Positions 33,054 through 43,430 of a stretch of DNA of 64,000 nucleotides are shown one piece after another. The translations under genes were made by a program, and so were the position numbers. Under the pieces are notes generated by a model. The model searched no databases. It worked only from the letters and a program-made list of their open reading frames with translations, and was not told the origin of the DNA. This DNA comes from Lysinibacillus cavernae (GTDB lineage: Bacteria; Bacillota; Bacilli; Bacillales_A; Planococcaceae): assembly GCF_009724685.1 (NCBI RefSeq), contig NZ_WMEF01000002.1:248001-312000 (forward strand), written 5' to 3'. Each line of letters begins with the position of its first letter. Position 1 is the first letter of the stretch.

Positions 33054-33183
33054 AATTTACAAGTTTTTTAGTATAATTTTTTGCTCCGTTTCACTGGGAG
33101 GATTAAGAGGCTTTTTTACAGATGACCAATTTTCTGTAAAATATGCCTCTTTTTTATTTTTTTATTTATAAAACTTGTAAATT
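33054..33183. repeat. 130-bp element with 14-bp perfect terminal inverted repeats
   Basis: AATTTACAAGTTTT (33054-33067) and AAAACTTGTAAATT (33170-33183) bound a segment. Inside are a TATAAT box near 33073 and a terminator-like hairpin (AAGAGGC..ACAGA / TCTGT..GCCTCTT plus T6, about 33107-33155). It may be a miniature mobile element or a small-RNA gene. It lies directly upstream of the urease promoter. Confidence 0.5.
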
Positions 33184-33201
33184 CACAGATAAATAAAAAT
33201 G

Positions 33202-33230
33202 TTGAATTTTTTAATTTAGTTTCTTATAAT
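33202..33230 (+). promoter_or_regulatory. promoter of the urease operon
   Basis: TTGAAT, exactly 17 nt, TATAAT. The leader to ureA is about 230 nt and holds hairpins ACCCG/CGGGT (near 33269) and TTCGCA/TGCGAA (near 33308). No clear TnrA/GlnR box was found by eye. Confidence 0.7.
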
Positions 33231-33466
33231 GGACTAGCTGTTACCTCTATTACTCACTTCAACTAATGCAACCCGCATTCGCCGGGTCAACAAGTCATTT
33301 CTATTTCTCTTCGCATATCCCTTGCGAAATCATAATTTGTAAGACAACAACTAAATGCAGTTAAAACTGAATGGTAAGAACATTAAAAATGAAGCTGAAA
33401 GGAAGTTATGCCACAAAAGAATATTATTGAAAGATAATTCTGAATATAGGAAAGAGAGAGATTGGA

Positions 33467-33769
33467 TTGAAGCTATCACCAGTAGAACAAGAAAAATTAC
33501 TCCTCCATGTGGCAGGAGAACTTGCGCTGAAAAGAAAAGCTCGTGGCTTAAAGCTAAATTATCCAGAAGCTGTTGCACTGATTAGTAGTTTTATTATGGA
33601 AGGTGCTAGAGATGGTAAAACGGTGGCACAGCTTATGAGTGAAGCCAAACATGTACTCACAGCGGAAGATGTGATGGATGGTGTCGGGGACATGATTCCA
33701 GATGTGCAGGTTGAATGTACATTCCCAGATGGGACGAAACTTGTCACGGTTCACCGTCCAATTCAGTAA
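33467..33769 (+). CDS. ureA: urease subunit gamma
   Basis: 100 residues, standard for Ure[21 protein letters not shown] and [21 protein letters not shown] are canonical. It is a structural subunit of the (UreABC)3-type urease that hydrolyses urea to ammonia and carbamate. The start is TTG after a weak AGAGAGA site. First gene of the urease cluster, 14 nt before ureB. Confidence 0.96.
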   Translation: MKLSPVEQEKLLLHVAGELALKRKARGLKLNYPEAVALISSFIMEGARDGKTVAQLMSEAKHVLTAEDVMDGVGDMIPDVQVECTFPDGTKLVTVHRPIQ

Positions 33770-33783
33770 AGGAGTGTTTGCAT

Positions 33784-34152
33784 ATGATTCCTGGAGAAAT
33801 CAGACCGAAAAACGGTGTCATTGAAATCAATGTGGGCAGAGAAACAAAAAAGGTTTTAGTTGCGAATACAGGAGACCGACCAATACAAGTAGGCTCACAT
33901 TTTCATTTTATCGAGGTTAATAGATTTCTAGAATTTAATCGTCAAGATGCCATCGGGATGCATTTAAATATTCCATCGGGAACAGCGGTGCGCTTTGAAC
34001 CTGGTGAAGAAAAAGAGGTGGAGCTTGTTGAGTTTGGTGGTAAACAACATGTCTTTGGCTTAAATATGTTAACAGAAGGCTCTACCCACCATAAAGACGA
34101 AATTTTAGACAAGGCAATTGAAGGTGGCTTTAAAGGAGCGGAAGAAAAATGA
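33784..34152 (+). CDS. ureB: urease subunit beta
   Basis: 122 residues. [20 protein letters not shown] and the conserved [19 protein letters not shown], then [17 protein letters not shown], identify UreB. The ATG at 33784 lies 8 nt after AAGGAG. The TGA stop overlaps the ureC ATG, so translation is coupled. Confidence 0.97.
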   Translation: MIPGEIRPKNGVIEINVGRETKKVLVANTGDRPIQVGSHFHFIEVNRFLEFNRQDAIGMHLNIPSGTAVRFEPGEEKEVELVEFGGKQHVFGLNMLTEGSTHHKDEILDKAIEGGFKGAEEK

Positions 34153-35864
34153 AGGTAACACATGAAGCTTACGCGAAAATGTTTGGTCCCACAGTTGGCG
34201 ATAAAGTTCGTTTAGCCGATACGGACCTGTGGATTGAAATCGAGAAAGATTATACATCTTACGGAGATGAAGGTGTCTTTGGTGGTGGCAAATCATTACG
34301 TGTCTCTATGGGACAAAACGGCAAAAATACACGCAATGAAGGTGTGCTTGATACAGTCATTACTAATGTCATGATAGTCGATTATACAGGTATCGTTAAA
34401 GCGGATATCGGCATAAAAGATGGGCGCATTATCGGCATAGGTAAAGCAGGTAATCCGAATAGCATGGATGGTGTCGATCAAGATATGATTATTGGCGTAG
34501 GGACAGAGGTATATGCAGGCGAAGGGCTTATTGCAACGGCAGGAGCTATCGACACACATATCCATTTCATCAGCCCTGATCAAGTGGAAACAGCATTACT
34601 AGCAGGTACAACGACTTTTATTGGCGGTGGCACAGGTCCAGCAGCTGGCTCGAAGGCGACGAGCTTAACAGCAGGTGAATGGCATTTGCATCGCATGCTT
34701 CAGGCTGTAGAAGGCTTCCCAATCAATGTTGGCTTACTTGGAAAGGGTAGTGCTTCTGACCCAGCACCAATCATTGAACAAGTTCGTGCAGGAGCAATCG
34801 GTTTGAAAATTCATGAGGACTGGGGCGCAACACCAGCAGCACTTGATCAAAGCCTATCAGTCGCAGATGATTACGATATTCAAGTTGCGCTACACTCTGA
34901 TACTTTGAATGAAGCGGGGTTTGTGGAAGATACGATTAATGCCATTGATGGTCGTGTGATTCATATTTTCCATACAGAAGGGGCTGGTGGAGGACATGCG
35001 CCAGACCAGCTAATCATGGCATCATTACCTAATATTTTGCCAGCATCTACGAATCCTACCAAACCGTTTACAACTAACACGATTGACGAGCATTTAGATA
35101 TGCTGATGGTGTGCCATCACTTAAAGCATGATGTACCAGAAGATGTGGCATTTGCGGATTCGCGCATTCGACCAGAAACGATTGCAGCGGAAGATATTAT
35201 GCAAGATTTAGGTATTTTGAGCATCATGTCCTCGGATTCGCAAGCGATGGGGCGTGTCGGTGAAGTCACATTACGAACGTTCCAAACAGCTGACAAAATG
35301 AAAAAGCAACGAGGCCCACTATCGCAGGATGAAGGCAAGGATCACGATAATTATCGCGTCAAGCGTTATATAGCAAAACTCAATATAAATCCAGCCATTG
35401 CCCATGGTATTAGCCATGAGGTAGGCTCGCTTGAGGAAGGGAAGTTAGCCGATATTGTCCTTTGGGAGCCAGCTTTCTTTGGTGTGAAGGCTGAAGTTGT
35501 CATCAAAGCGGGTATTGCAGTGTATGGCATAACTGGTGATCCAAATGCATCGATCCCTACACCACAACCGATGAAGGGACGTCAAACATATGGCTTCTAT
35601 GGACAAGGTCCGCAAAATTGTGGCATGACATTTTTACCGAAAATTGCTGTCGAAGAAGGCTTACCAGAAAAACTAGGCCTAAAACGAATGATTGGTACGG
35701 TCTCTAATTGCCGAAATATTCGTAAAACTGATATGAAGCTTAACGATGCTACACCAAAAATTGATGTGAATCCAGAAACGTATGAAGTGAAAATTGATGG
35801 TGAGTTAGCGACATGTGAGCCAGTGGACGTACTACCAATGGCACAGCGATATTTCCTATTCTAA
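34149..35864 (+). CDS. ureC: urease subunit alpha (catalytic, dinickel)
   Basis: 571 residues, full length. Metal ligands are visible: HIHFISPDQ (first two His, about 138-140), the carbamylated lysine in GLKIHEDWG (about 220), [10 protein letters not shown] and [12 protein letters not shown] (further His), and the late Asp in the [11 protein letters not shown] segment. The mobile-flap histidine is in MVCHHLKHD. All catalytic residues appear intact, so an active enzyme is expected. It shares the ATGA overlap with ureB. Confidence 0.98.
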   Translation: MKVTHEAYAKMFGPTVGDKVRLADTDLWIEIEKDYTSYGDEGVFGGGKSLRVSMGQNGKNTRNEGVLDTVITNVMIVDYTGIVKADIGIKDGRIIGIGKAGNPNSMDGVDQDMIIGVGTEVYAGEGLIATAGAIDTHIHFISPDQVETALLAGTTTFIGGGTGPAAGSKATSLTAGEWHLHRMLQAVEGFPINVGLLGKGSASDPAPIIEQVRAGAIGLKIHEDWGATPAALDQSLSVADDYDIQVALHSDTLNEAGFVEDTINAIDGRVIHIFHTEGAGGGHAPDQLIMASLPNILPASTNPTKPFTTNTIDEHLDMLMVCHHLKHDVPEDVAFADSRIRPETIAAEDIMQDLGILSIMSSDSQAMGRVGEVTLRTFQTADKMKKQRGPLSQDEGKDHDNYRVKRYIAKLNINPAIAHGISHEVGSLEEGKLADIVLWEPAFFGVKAEVVIKAGIAVYGITGDPNASIPTPQPMKGRQTYGFYGQGPQNCGMTFLPKIAVEEGLPEKLGLKRMIGTVSNCRNIRKTDMKLNDATPKIDVNPETYEVKIDGELATCEPVDVLPMAQRYFLF

Positions 35865-35914
35865 AAGATTAAAGTGAGTGTAACAGCAAAAAAATAAGAT
35901 GAGGTGCTGACTAT

Positions 35915-36361
35915 ATGTTAATTGAAAAAATTATTGGTAATATTGCCAACGAAGAACAACATCAAGAGAAGGCAACAGAATGGATTGAGTTAGAGTGGGA
36001 GGAATTAAGCAAACGAATTCTTCGCACAGAAACGGATAAGGGGACAGATGTTGCATTACGTTTAGAGGGAGAAGAACCACTTAAGTATGGTGACTTATTA
36101 TTTGAGGATGATGACCGTCGAATTGCGATTCGCACTAAATTGGAGCCTGTGATTGTCATTACGCCAAAAGACATGAACGAAATGGGGAAATCGGCATTTG
36201 AACTAGGCAATCGTCATACACCTTGCTTAATCGAAAAAAATGAAATCATCGTACGAGCAGATCATACGATTAATCCGTTACTAGATGAAATAGGGGTACA
36301 CTATGAAACAACTGAACGACGTTTCAAGCAGCCATTCAAATACCGTGGACACTCTCACTAA
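35915..36361 (+). CDS. ureE: urease accessory protein UreE (nickel metallochaperone)
   Basis: 148 residues. The N-terminal peptide-binding domain is followed by a metal-binding domain with [10 protein letters not shown] and the dimer-interface region [13 protein letters not shown]. The C-terminus ends YRGHSH, a short histidine tail rather than the long His-rich tail of enterobacterial UreE. It hands nickel to the UreDFG complex. ureF begins 59 nt before its end, in another frame. Confidence 0.93.
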   Translation: MLIEKIIGNIANEEQHQEKATEWIELEWEELSKRILRTETDKGTDVALRLEGEEPLKYGDLLFEDDDRRIAIRTKLEPVIVITPKDMNEMGKSAFELGNRHTPCLIEKNEIIVRADHTINPLLDEIGVHYETTERRFKQPFKYRGHSH

Positions 36362-37043
36362 TTTATCCTTGTTAAGATTATTGCAAGTCCATGATTCCGC
36401 ATTTCCTATCGGTTCCTATACACATTCCTATGGCATGGAAACGTATATTCAGGAAGATGTCATTCGCACAAAGGAACAATTGGTGAATTTTTGTAAAGTG
36501 TATTTATTTCATAATTTAGTACATGGGGACGCCCTCTTGATTCAAGAAGCGTTCCATGCAGCCAAAAGAAGAGATGTTGCTCGTCTCACAGAGCTCGATG
36601 AACTATGTGGGGCCATAAAGCTAGCGAAGGAATCAAGAGAGGCAAGTGTCAATGTAGGAAAGCAGTTTATGCGAACAGTGGCACCTCTTATGGAGAGCCC
36701 TTTTTTATTGCAATGGAAAGAGAAGATTGACCGTGAGGAAGTGAAGGGTCATTACGCAGTCCTTTATGGCATTTATTGTGAGGCACTAGGTGTCAATGTC
36801 TTTCATGCGGTCATGACCTTTATGTATGCTTCGATTAGTGGCTTAGTACAAAATGCGGTCCGTGCTGTGCCGTTTGGTCAAAATACAGGTGTCCAAGCAT
36901 TACATGAGTTACTTGTTTTTGTGGAGGAAGCTGCGACAACAGTGATGACGTTAACAATGGATGATCTAGCTAATAATGCGCTAGGGATCGAACTGGCATC
37001 CATGAAACATGAATTTTTATTTGCAAGATTATTTATTTCATAG
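36303..37043 (+). CDS. ureF: urease accessory protein UreF
   Basis: 246 residues, all-helical. [24 protein letters not shown] is the family hallmark (about 27-50), and [18 protein letters not shown] lies near the C-terminus. UreF bridges UreD and UreG during nickel insertion. The proposed start overlaps ureE by 59 bases, with AGGGG upstream. The first ~20 residues (rich in Ser/Asn) are unusual, so a slightly later start cannot be excluded. Confidence 0.94.
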   Translation: MKQLNDVSSSHSNTVDTLTNLSLLRLLQVHDSAFPIGSYTHSYGMETYIQEDVIRTKEQLVNFCKVYLFHNLVHGDALLIQEAFHAAKRRDVARLTELDELCGAIKLAKESREASVNVGKQFMRTVAPLMESPFLLQWKEKIDREEVKGHYAVLYGIYCEALGVNVFHAVMTFMYASISGLVQNAVRAVPFGQNTGVQALHELLVFVEEAATTVMTLTMDDLANNALGIELASMKHEFLFARLFIS

Positions 37044-37060
37044 AAAGCGAGAGGATAACA

Positions 37061-37690
37061 ATGAAACCAATACGAATTGGCATTGGTGGTCCAGTAGGAT
37101 CAGGGAAAACATCTTTAGTAGATCAATTAACACGTGTGATGCATGAGCACTACAATGTAGCGGTTATCACGAACGATATTTATACAAGAGAAGATGCTCA
37201 ATATTTAATAACGAACGGTGTTTTAGCAGAAGAGCGTATTATTGGGGTGGAAACAGGTGGTTGCCCTCATACAGCTATTCGAGAAGATGCGTCGATGAAT
37301 TTTGCTGCGATTGATGATTTGAATAAACGCTTTGCAGATTTAGATATTATTTTTATTGAAAGCGGTGGCGATAATTTATCAGCAACATTTAGCCCTGAGC
37401 TAGTACATGGCTATATTTATGTCATTGATGTAGCAGAAGGACAGGATATCCCACGTAAAGGTGGCCCTGCGTTAACACGTTCAGATTTATTATTGATTAA
37501 TAAAACATCCCTGGCGCCTCATGTTGGTGTTGATTTAGAGCTTATGGATCAGGATGTGAAAAAAATGCGCAATGGACGTCCATATATTTTTGCAGATGTT
37601 CGATCACAAACGAATGTAGATAAAGTGATTGAATGGATTCAGCACCATATGTTACTTGAAGGTGCCGAAGCAGTTGAAGAGAATGCTTAA
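37061..37690 (+). CDS. ureG: urease accessory GTPase UreG
   Basis: 209 residues of the SIMIBI GTPase class. P-loop [15 protein letters not shown] (about 8-22), the nickel-binding C-P-H motif in [16 protein letters not shown], and the guanine-specificity NKTSLAP are present. GTP hydrolysis drives nickel transfer into the UreABC core. GAGAGG precedes the ATG. The end overlaps ureD by 8 bases. Confidence 0.97.
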   Translation: MKPIRIGIGGPVGSGKTSLVDQLTRVMHEHYNVAVITNDIYTREDAQYLITNGVLAEERIIGVETGGCPHTAIREDASMNFAAIDDLNKRFADLDIIFIESGGDNLSATFSPELVHGYIYVIDVAEGQDIPRKGGPALTRSDLLLINKTSLAPHVGVDLELMDQDVKKMRNGRPYIFADVRSQTNVDKVIEWIQHHMLLEGAEAVEENA

Positions 37691-38489
37691 TCTAGGAAAA
37701 GTCAATCATTTCGGCAAGTTGGAGATGGGCTTTGAGGTTAGACGAGGCTATACACGACTTGTTCATGTATACCAGCAGCCACCGTTAAAGGCTAGTCGGG
37801 AACTGTATGAAGGCAATAATCCGACAGCTACGGTTTTTATCATGGAATCCTCAGGTGGTATGGTAGCTGGTGATCGCAATGAAATTTCCATCAAGCTTGC
37901 GCCAGAGAGTCAGGTGAGGTTAAAGCAACAATCAGCCTTAAAAATCTACCCATCTCACACAGGCGAGGTTTGTACACAGGCTATTACGGTGGAGCTCGAA
38001 GAAGAGGCTAGACTAGAATGGCTTCCTGAGGTGACCATCCCATTTGAACGAGCGAAATTTCAGGTAGATACAACGATTCATATGAAAGAGAGCTCCACGT
38101 TGATTTGGGGAGAGATTGTCGCTCCAGGGAGAGAAATGCGAGGCGAAATCTTTGATTATCAAACATTCCAATCTAAATATAAACTCTATGTAGAGGGTAC
38201 ACTCATTGCTTTCGATTCCTTTCATTTCAAGCCTCAGGAGATGAATTTTTCAACGATTGGCTTGCTTGAACAGGCACTTTATGTTGGCTCATTATGGATT
38301 GTGTCACCGCTTGTTAAAAATCTCCCAATAAGAGATTTGCAGGATATGATTCAACAGGAGAAATCCCTTCAGGCAAGTGTGACTAAGCTGACAGATCAGG
38401 CGATTCATTGTAGATGGCTCGCAAAAGAGCAGAGAATTCTTATTAAAGAAATAAACTGTATGTTTGAGCATATATCGGCATACCTGTAA
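37683..38489 (+). CDS. ureD: urease accessory protein UreD
   Basis: About 268 residues. [20 protein letters not shown] at the N-terminus and [20 protein letters not shown] are UreD signatures. It is the scaffold that binds apo-urease and recruits UreF and UreG. The start at 37683, inside the end of ureG, is chosen from family length. It is last of the urease genes and is followed within 28 nt by a transporter gene. Confidence 0.93.
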   Translation: MLNLGKVNHFGKLEMGFEVRRGYTRLVHVYQQPPLKASRELYEGNNPTATVFIMESSGGMVAGDRNEISIKLAPESQVRLKQQSALKIYPSHTGEVCTQAITVELEEEARLEWLPEVTIPFERAKFQVDTTIHMKESSTLIWGEIVAPGREMRGEIFDYQTFQSKYKLYVEGTLIAFDSFHFKPQEMNFSTIGLLEQALYVGSLWIVSPLVKNLPIRDLQDMIQQEKSLQASVTKLTDQAIHCRWLAKEQRILIKEINCMFEHISAYL

Positions 38490-38517
38490 TTTTTGTTGTA
38501 ATAAAGGAGATAGTAAA

Positions 38518-40104
38518 TTGAAAAAGTTTTTCGTATTTATACTTATGATGATACTAGCACTAAGTCTTGTGGGCTGTACTTCTAGTCAAGGCGAGAAGAA
38601 ACTGCCATCTGCTACGTCATCCTCTCAGTCAAATGAGCTTATTTTCGCCTCAGAGTCTGAGTTTGCAGGTTTAAATCCAATTCTGGAGGAAACCAATTTA
38701 GATGCCTTTTTATTTAGAGGTCTGATGCGCTTTGATGAACATAACATTCCTGTTAATGATATAGCCGAAAGTATTAAAATATCAGATGACCAGATGACTT
38801 ATACGATTACTATTCGTAATGATGTGACATTTCATGATGGGCAAACCTTAACGGTGGACGATATGATCTTTACCATTGACAGTATTCTTGATGATGCAAA
38901 TGGCTCTTTTTTAAAGTCTGATTTTATTCATGTGGCCTCAATGAAAAAGGTCGATGATACTACAATGACCATTCAATTAGACGAGCCATTTACGCCGATG
39001 CTCGATAAATTAACAGTGCCTATTTTGCCAAAGCATGCCTTCGAAGGGCAAGAGATACGAACAGCTACGTTTAATCAACAACCCATTGGGGCTGGTCCTT
39101 ATAAGTTCGAGCAATGGGATAAAGGAAACAGCTTGACACTAAAAGCTTATCCTTCATTCTTTGGCACGAAAGCTTCGATTGAAAAAGTTATTTTTAAATT
39201 TATCCCAGATAGCAATGTTCGTGCTTTACAGCTAAAATCTGGCGAAGTCGATATTGCATTACTTGATCCGAATCAGGTGGAGGAGCTATCGAAAGTCGAG
39301 CATTTAAAAATGTACGAGGTTGAATCAGCCGATTATCGCGGTGTTTTATTTAATATGAAGTATCCTCTTTGGCAGGATGTTACGATTCGAAAGGCAATTA
39401 GCTATTCGACAGATCGTGCGGGCATTGTGAAAGGCATTTTACATGGTTACGGCACAGAAGCCTATTCGCCACTTCAAAAACATACCTTTGTGAACAACAA
39501 CATTGAACAGTATACTTACGACATCGATAAAGCAAATGAGCTACTTGAACAAGCTGACTGGCAATTAGCAGATGATGGTTTTCGCTATAAGGATGGCGAA
39601 AAATTAGCGTTTACCATCACTGCTCCGATTACAGATACAGTGCGTGTTAATATGGCCAATTATGTGGCAGAAGGCTATAAAGCGGTAGGGGCAGATGTGG
39701 AAGTAGCTGCCTTAGATTGGAGCAATATTGTTATTGAAGAAACCGAAGCGTTTATGGTTGGCTGGGGAAGTCCCTATGATGCTGACCACCATACGTATAG
39801 CTTATTCCATTCTGGTGAATCAAGTCTCACAAGTGCCGGCTACAATTACGGTAGCTATGCCAATGCTACAGTAGATGCTTTGCTAGAGGAAGGGCGTACA
39901 ACCGTCGATCCAGAAAAACGTAAGGAAGTCTATATGGCATTACAAGAGGAGTTAGCACAAGACCCACCGTTCGCCTACTTTGCTTATGTGGATGCTGTTT
40001 ATGGTATCAATCACCAGATTAGTGGTGTCAAAGAGCGCATTTTAGGTCACCACGGTGCAGGCTTCTTATGGAATGTCGAGGAGTGGGAATGGAATGATCG
40101 CTAA
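38518..40104 (+). CDS. nikA: ABC transporter substrate-binding lipoprotein, NikA/OppA family
   Basis: About 528 residues. The signal peptide ends in lipobox LSLVGC, so the protein is tethered outside the membrane. SBP_bac_5 family features include VTFHDGQTLTVDDMIFTID and the later WGSPYDADHHTYSLFHSG. It starts at a TTG 8 nt after AAAGGAG. Family members bind peptides, or nickel-chelator complexes in NikA. Placement directly behind ureD makes nickel the likely cargo; that is inference from context. Its end overlaps the permease gene. Confidence 0.88.
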   Translation: MKKFFVFILMMILALSLVGCTSSQGEKKLPSATSSSQSNELIFASESEFAGLNPILEETNLDAFLFRGLMRFDEHNIPVNDIAESIKISDDQMTYTITIRNDVTFHDGQTLTVDDMIFTIDSILDDANGSFLKSDFIHVASMKKVDDTTMTIQLDEPFTPMLDKLTVPILPKHAFEGQEIRTATFNQQPIGAGPYKFEQWDKGNSLTLKAYPSFFGTKASIEKVIFKFIPDSNVRALQLKSGEVDIALLDPNQVEELSKVEHLKMYEVESADYRGVLFNMKYPLWQDVTIRKAISYSTDRAGIVKGILHGYGTEAYSPLQKHTFVNNNIEQYTYDIDKANELLEQADWQLADDGFRYKDGEKLAFTITAPITDTVRVNMANYVAEGYKAVGADVEVAALDWSNIVIEETEAFMVGWGSPYDADHHTYSLFHSGESSLTSAGYNYGSYANATVDALLEEGRTTVDPEKRKEVYMALQEELAQDPPFAYFAYVDAVYGINHQISGVKERILGHHGAGFLWNVEEWEWNDR

Positions 40105-41062
40105 ATGGATCGGGAAGCGAGTGATAATGGGGACAATCGTCCTCATTATCGTGAGCTTCCTCTCTTTTTTCATCATGCATGCAGCGCCTGGCAACCCAGC
40201 AGCGGCTTATTATGGTGGGAACGCACAAACATTATCGACGGCAGAGAAAGAACGCATTGAAAAAGCTTTTGGTCTCGATGAACCCGTACTGTATCAATAT
40301 GGTACTTGGCTTCGTGAAGCACTACAAGGGAATCTTGGGTATTCGGCAAAAGAGGGCAGACCAGTAGCGGCGATTTTACAAGAACGTTTACCAACTACAT
40401 TACAACTTGTTGTTCTGACTTTATTGATCGTAGCGATAGCCTCCACTTGGCTCGGTCTGTTGGCAGGAATGAAAGAGGGCTCAATAGTAGATCGCGTGCT
40501 ATCTATGTTTAGTATTGCCAGCTCAGCCATTCCACCATTTTGGCTAGGCATCTTATTCATTATGGTGTTTTCTGTACAGCTCGGTTGGTTTCCTACATCG
40601 GGCATGAACGATGTACGAGGAGAAGGGGGGCTAGTGGATCGTTTATATCATATCGTCCTTCCTTTAACCGTCCTTGTTATTTCACATGTCGGCATATTTG
40701 CTCGTTTTTTACAGGATAGTGTGAAAGCGGAAAATCGAAGCTATTATGTGCAAGTTGCGTTTGCTAATGGCGTACCAGAACGAGAAATTCGGACAATGGT
40801 TTTCCGAAATGCTGTCATTCCCTATATCAATTATATCGGAATGACCATTCCTTCATTTTTCGGAGGGTCCATTGTAGTTGAAACACTATTTGGCTGGTCA
40901 GGCTTAGGTCAACTTTTAGTGAAATCAGTCATGGTAAAGGATTTTCCAGTTTTGATGGGAGCCATTTTAATCATTGGTGTGGTGGTGGTCATCTGTTTAT
41001 TTATGATTGATGTACTGATGATTTGTCTCAATCCACGGTTAAGAAGAGGAGGTATTGTATGA
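40094..41062 (+). CDS. nikB: ABC transporter permease, NikB/OppB family
   Basis: About 322 residues with six membrane helices. The permease-ATPase coupling loop is recognisable around FANGVPEREIRTMVFRNAVI (the EAA-type motif, about 225-245). It starts at the ATG at 40094 inside the end of nikA. Its stop overlaps the next ATG (ATGA). Together with NikC it forms the channel. Confidence 0.9.
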   Translation: MIAKWIGKRVIMGTIVLIIVSFLSFFIMHAAPGNPAAAYYGGNAQTLSTAEKERIEKAFGLDEPVLYQYGTWLREALQGNLGYSAKEGRPVAAILQERLPTTLQLVVLTLLIVAIASTWLGLLAGMKEGSIVDRVLSMFSIASSAIPPFWLGILFIMVFSVQLGWFPTSGMNDVRGEGGLVDRLYHIVLPLTVLVISHVGIFARFLQDSVKAENRSYYVQVAFANGVPEREIRTMVFRNAVIPYINYIGMTIPSFFGGSIVVETLFGWSGLGQLLVKSVMVKDFPVLMGAILIIGVVVVICLFMIDVLMICLNPRLRRGGIV

Positions 41063-41877
41063 GAAGAGGAACACAGCGGAAGATGCCCATCATTTGGTTC
41101 GTGCTGCTTGCTCTGATTTTTGGTTTGACTATTTTGTCCTCAATCCTCGCCCCTTTTGAACCAAATGCGATGGATATGAATCATATTTATGAAGCACCTA
41201 ATGGCACACATTTACTGGGAACGGATCAGCTGGGCAGAGATGTCCTTTCACGCTTACTTGTTGGTGGGAAGGTGACCCTTTTCATTGCGGTTTTTTCGGT
41301 TGTTCTGTCAAGCATAATCGGCATCATTTACGGCGGATTAAGCGGCTATTTTGGCGGTACCATCGATGCAGTGATGATGCGTATTCTAGAAGCACTATTA
41401 ACGATTCCTACCTTAGTCATTGTCCTAGCTCTTCAAGCTATTATGCAGGGAAGTGTGTGGCGTATGGCGATCATTATGGGGATCACTGGTTGGTTTGTCA
41501 CAGCTCGTATTGTGCGTTCTGAATTTATTCGTTTGAAGGAATTAGAATTCGTGCAAATGGCTACGATGTTCCGCACACCATTGTGGAAAATTCTTTTTAG
41601 TCATTTATTACGCAATAGTTTTCCTGCCATCTTTGTCGTGACAATTTTTAATTTTGCTGGGGCAATTTTTACCGAAGTGTCCTTAAGCTTTTTAGGAATT
41701 GGTGTCCCTCCAGCTATTCCATCATGGGGAACAATGCTCTATACGGCACAAAATGACTTACTTGTAGGGGCATGGTGGATGGGGCTTTTCCCAGGGATGA
41801 TAATCTTTGTAACGCTATTATGTGTGCAAGCGATTGGTGGCACTTTCAAGCAGGGAGGAGGACGGTCACATGTTTAA
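41059..41877 (+). CDS. nikC: ABC transporter permease, NikC/OppC family
   Basis: About 272 residues. HLLGTDQLGRDVLSRLLVGG near residue 50 and the EAA-type loop FVQMATMFRTPLWKILFSHL are family signatures. Six membrane helices. The start has GAGGAGG 6 nt upstream. It ends 8 bases into nikD, so the transporter genes are tightly coupled. Confidence 0.9.
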   Translation: MRRGTQRKMPIIWFVLLALIFGLTILSSILAPFEPNAMDMNHIYEAPNGTHLLGTDQLGRDVLSRLLVGGKVTLFIAVFSVVLSSIIGIIYGGLSGYFGGTIDAVMMRILEALLTIPTLVIVLALQAIMQGSVWRMAIIMGITGWFVTARIVRSEFIRLKELEFVQMATMFRTPLWKILFSHLLRNSFPAIFVVTIFNFAGAIFTEVSLSFLGIGVPPAIPSWGTMLYTAQNDLLVGAWWMGLFPGMIIFVTLLCVQAIGGTFKQGGGRSHV

Positions 41878-42619
41878 TATTGAAAATTTGACTGTACGAA
41901 TAAACGATAAATATTTAATAAAGGGTATGACATTTACTGTGCCTAAAGGTCAGATTACCGCTATCATCGGTGAAAGTGGAAGTGGCAAAAGTACAACCAT
42001 TTCTGCACTTCTTGGCATCCTTCCAGCCCAAGCGACTCTGGAAGGAACTATCTTTTTTAATGGAAGAGATTTAATAGATTTATCGAGAGATGAGAGATTG
42101 GCTCTTCGTAAAAAGCATTTCTTTACCATTTTTCAGGATGCAACCAATAGCTTTTCTCCCACTTTAAAAATGAAGCAGCAATTATATTCGTTAACAGCTT
42201 TACGGCTGGGGCATAAAAATGAGGCGTTTTTAGCTAAAATCAAGGTGATTTTAAAGGACTTAAACCTATCTGAAGATGTGTTAGAAAGCTATCCCTTTGA
42301 ACTTTCAGGTGGGATGCTACAAAGGTGTATGCTCGCCTGTGCTTTATATAATGAACCAGACGTCTTAATGGCGGATGAACCAACCTCTGCGTTGGATATG
42401 CTCCATCAACAGGAGTTTATCAAACGATTGAAAAAGCTTCATACCCAACTAGGAACAACAGTACTATTGATTACACATGATTTAGGCGTTGCCGCTTCCA
42501 TCGCTGATTTTATACTTGTTATGAAAAACGGTGAAATTGTGGAACGTGGGCAAGTAGCGGAAATTTTTGAGCAGCCAAAGCATCTGTACACAAAACGGCT
42601 TGTAGCTAATCATTTTTAG
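41870..42619 (+). CDS. nikD: ABC transporter ATP-binding protein, NikD/OppD family
   Basis: About 249 residues, shorter than OppD and close to NikD. Walker A GESGSGKSTT (about 36-45), signature LSGGMLQR, Walker B VLMADEPTSALD and the H-loop ITHD are all present. It starts at the ATG 7 nt after GGAGGAGG. It energises the NikBC channel with NikE. Confidence 0.92.
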   Translation: MFNIENLTVRINDKYLIKGMTFTVPKGQITAIIGESGSGKSTTISALLGILPAQATLEGTIFFNGRDLIDLSRDERLALRKKHFFTIFQDATNSFSPTLKMKQQLYSLTALRLGHKNEAFLAKIKVILKDLNLSEDVLESYPFELSGGMLQRCMLACALYNEPDVLMADEPTSALDMLHQQEFIKRLKKLHTQLGTTVLLITHDLGVAASIADFILVMKNGEIVERGQVAEIFEQPKHLYTKRLVANHF

Positions 42620-42631
42620 GAGGCGTTCATT

Positions 42632-43360
42632 TTGTTGCTTCAAGTTGATAATATTTGTAAAACCTATCGAAAGGGACAGCAAGTATTAAACAATATTAAC
42701 CTTACTGTTGAAAAAAGTGAAATCGTAGGTCTCGTTGGCGAAAGTGGCAGTGGCAAAAGTACATTGGCCAAAGTGATTATGCAATTAGAAGAACCTGAAA
42801 AAGGGGCAGTGTTTTTTCAACAACAACCAATTACCAAGCGTAATCGCACAGCTTTTTATGAAAAATGCCAAATCATTTTTCAAAATGCGACTGGAGCCTT
42901 AAACCCTGTATGGACAGTGAGGGAACTGTTAAGAGAGCCATTACAGCATCAAAAAACGGTGACGGACACTTATTTACAATCAATGTTAGAGAAGGTCATG
43001 CTACCAACAGATATCTTACATGCCTTGCCTTCTGAGCTTAGTGGTGGGGAAAGACAACGGATCAATTTACTACGATCCATTTTAGTTGAGCCACAATTAT
43101 TGGTGTGTGATGAAATTGTTTCGAGCCTAGATCGCCTCATACAGCGGGAGATTATTGATTTATTGATCAACTTAAATAAAGAAAGAGGCATGTCCATTTT
43201 GTTCATCTCGCACGATTTAAGGGCAGTTTCCTATTTATGCGACCGCATTTATGTTATGAAGGCTGGAGTAATTGTCGATGAGAGCTACAAAGAAAAAGAG
43301 GGCTTTACTTTCACTGACAGCTATGCACAAATGCTGTTCCAGGCAATTCACGATGAATAA
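42632..43360 (+). CDS. nikE: ABC transporter ATP-binding protein, NikE/OppF family
   Basis: 242 residues. Walker A GESGSGKSTLAK, signature LSGGERQR, Walker B LLVCDEIVSSLD (with Ile-Val in place of the usual Pro-Thr) and SHD switch. The C-terminal iron-sulphur or zinc extension of longer OppF proteins is absent, as in NikE. It starts at TTG after AGGAGG. Last gene of the continuous urease-transporter run. Confidence 0.92.
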   Translation: MLLQVDNICKTYRKGQQVLNNINLTVEKSEIVGLVGESGSGKSTLAKVIMQLEEPEKGAVFFQQQPITKRNRTAFYEKCQIIFQNATGALNPVWTVRELLREPLQHQKTVTDTYLQSMLEKVMLPTDILHALPSELSGGERQRINLLRSILVEPQLLVCDEIVSSLDRLIQREIIDLLINLNKERGMSILFISHDLRAVSYLCDRIYVMKAGVIVDESYKEKEGFTFTDSYAQMLFQAIHDE

Positions 43361-43395
43361 GTGTTTTTCTGTATTTTCTTAATTTTAACATTATT

Positions 43396-43403
43396 GTTAT
43401 AAT
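43396..43403 (+). promoter_or_regulatory. extended -10 promoter of the amidase gene
   Basis: TGTTATAAT about 28 nt before the start codon. The -35 box is weak. It suggests that the amidase has its own promoter rather than belonging to the urease-nik transcript. Confidence 0.5.
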
Positions 43404-43430
43404 ATAAGAAAAACAGCTAGGAGAACATAC

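Noticed and set aside
33237-33466. TnrA/GlnR or CodY box in the urease leader
   Set aside because: Some TGTNA-like starts are seen, but none completes the TGTNA-N7-TNACA pattern, so nitrogen control is not claimed.
33355-33585. Open frames on both strands around the ureA start
   Set aside because: They overlap ureA in other frames, and the products look like shadows.
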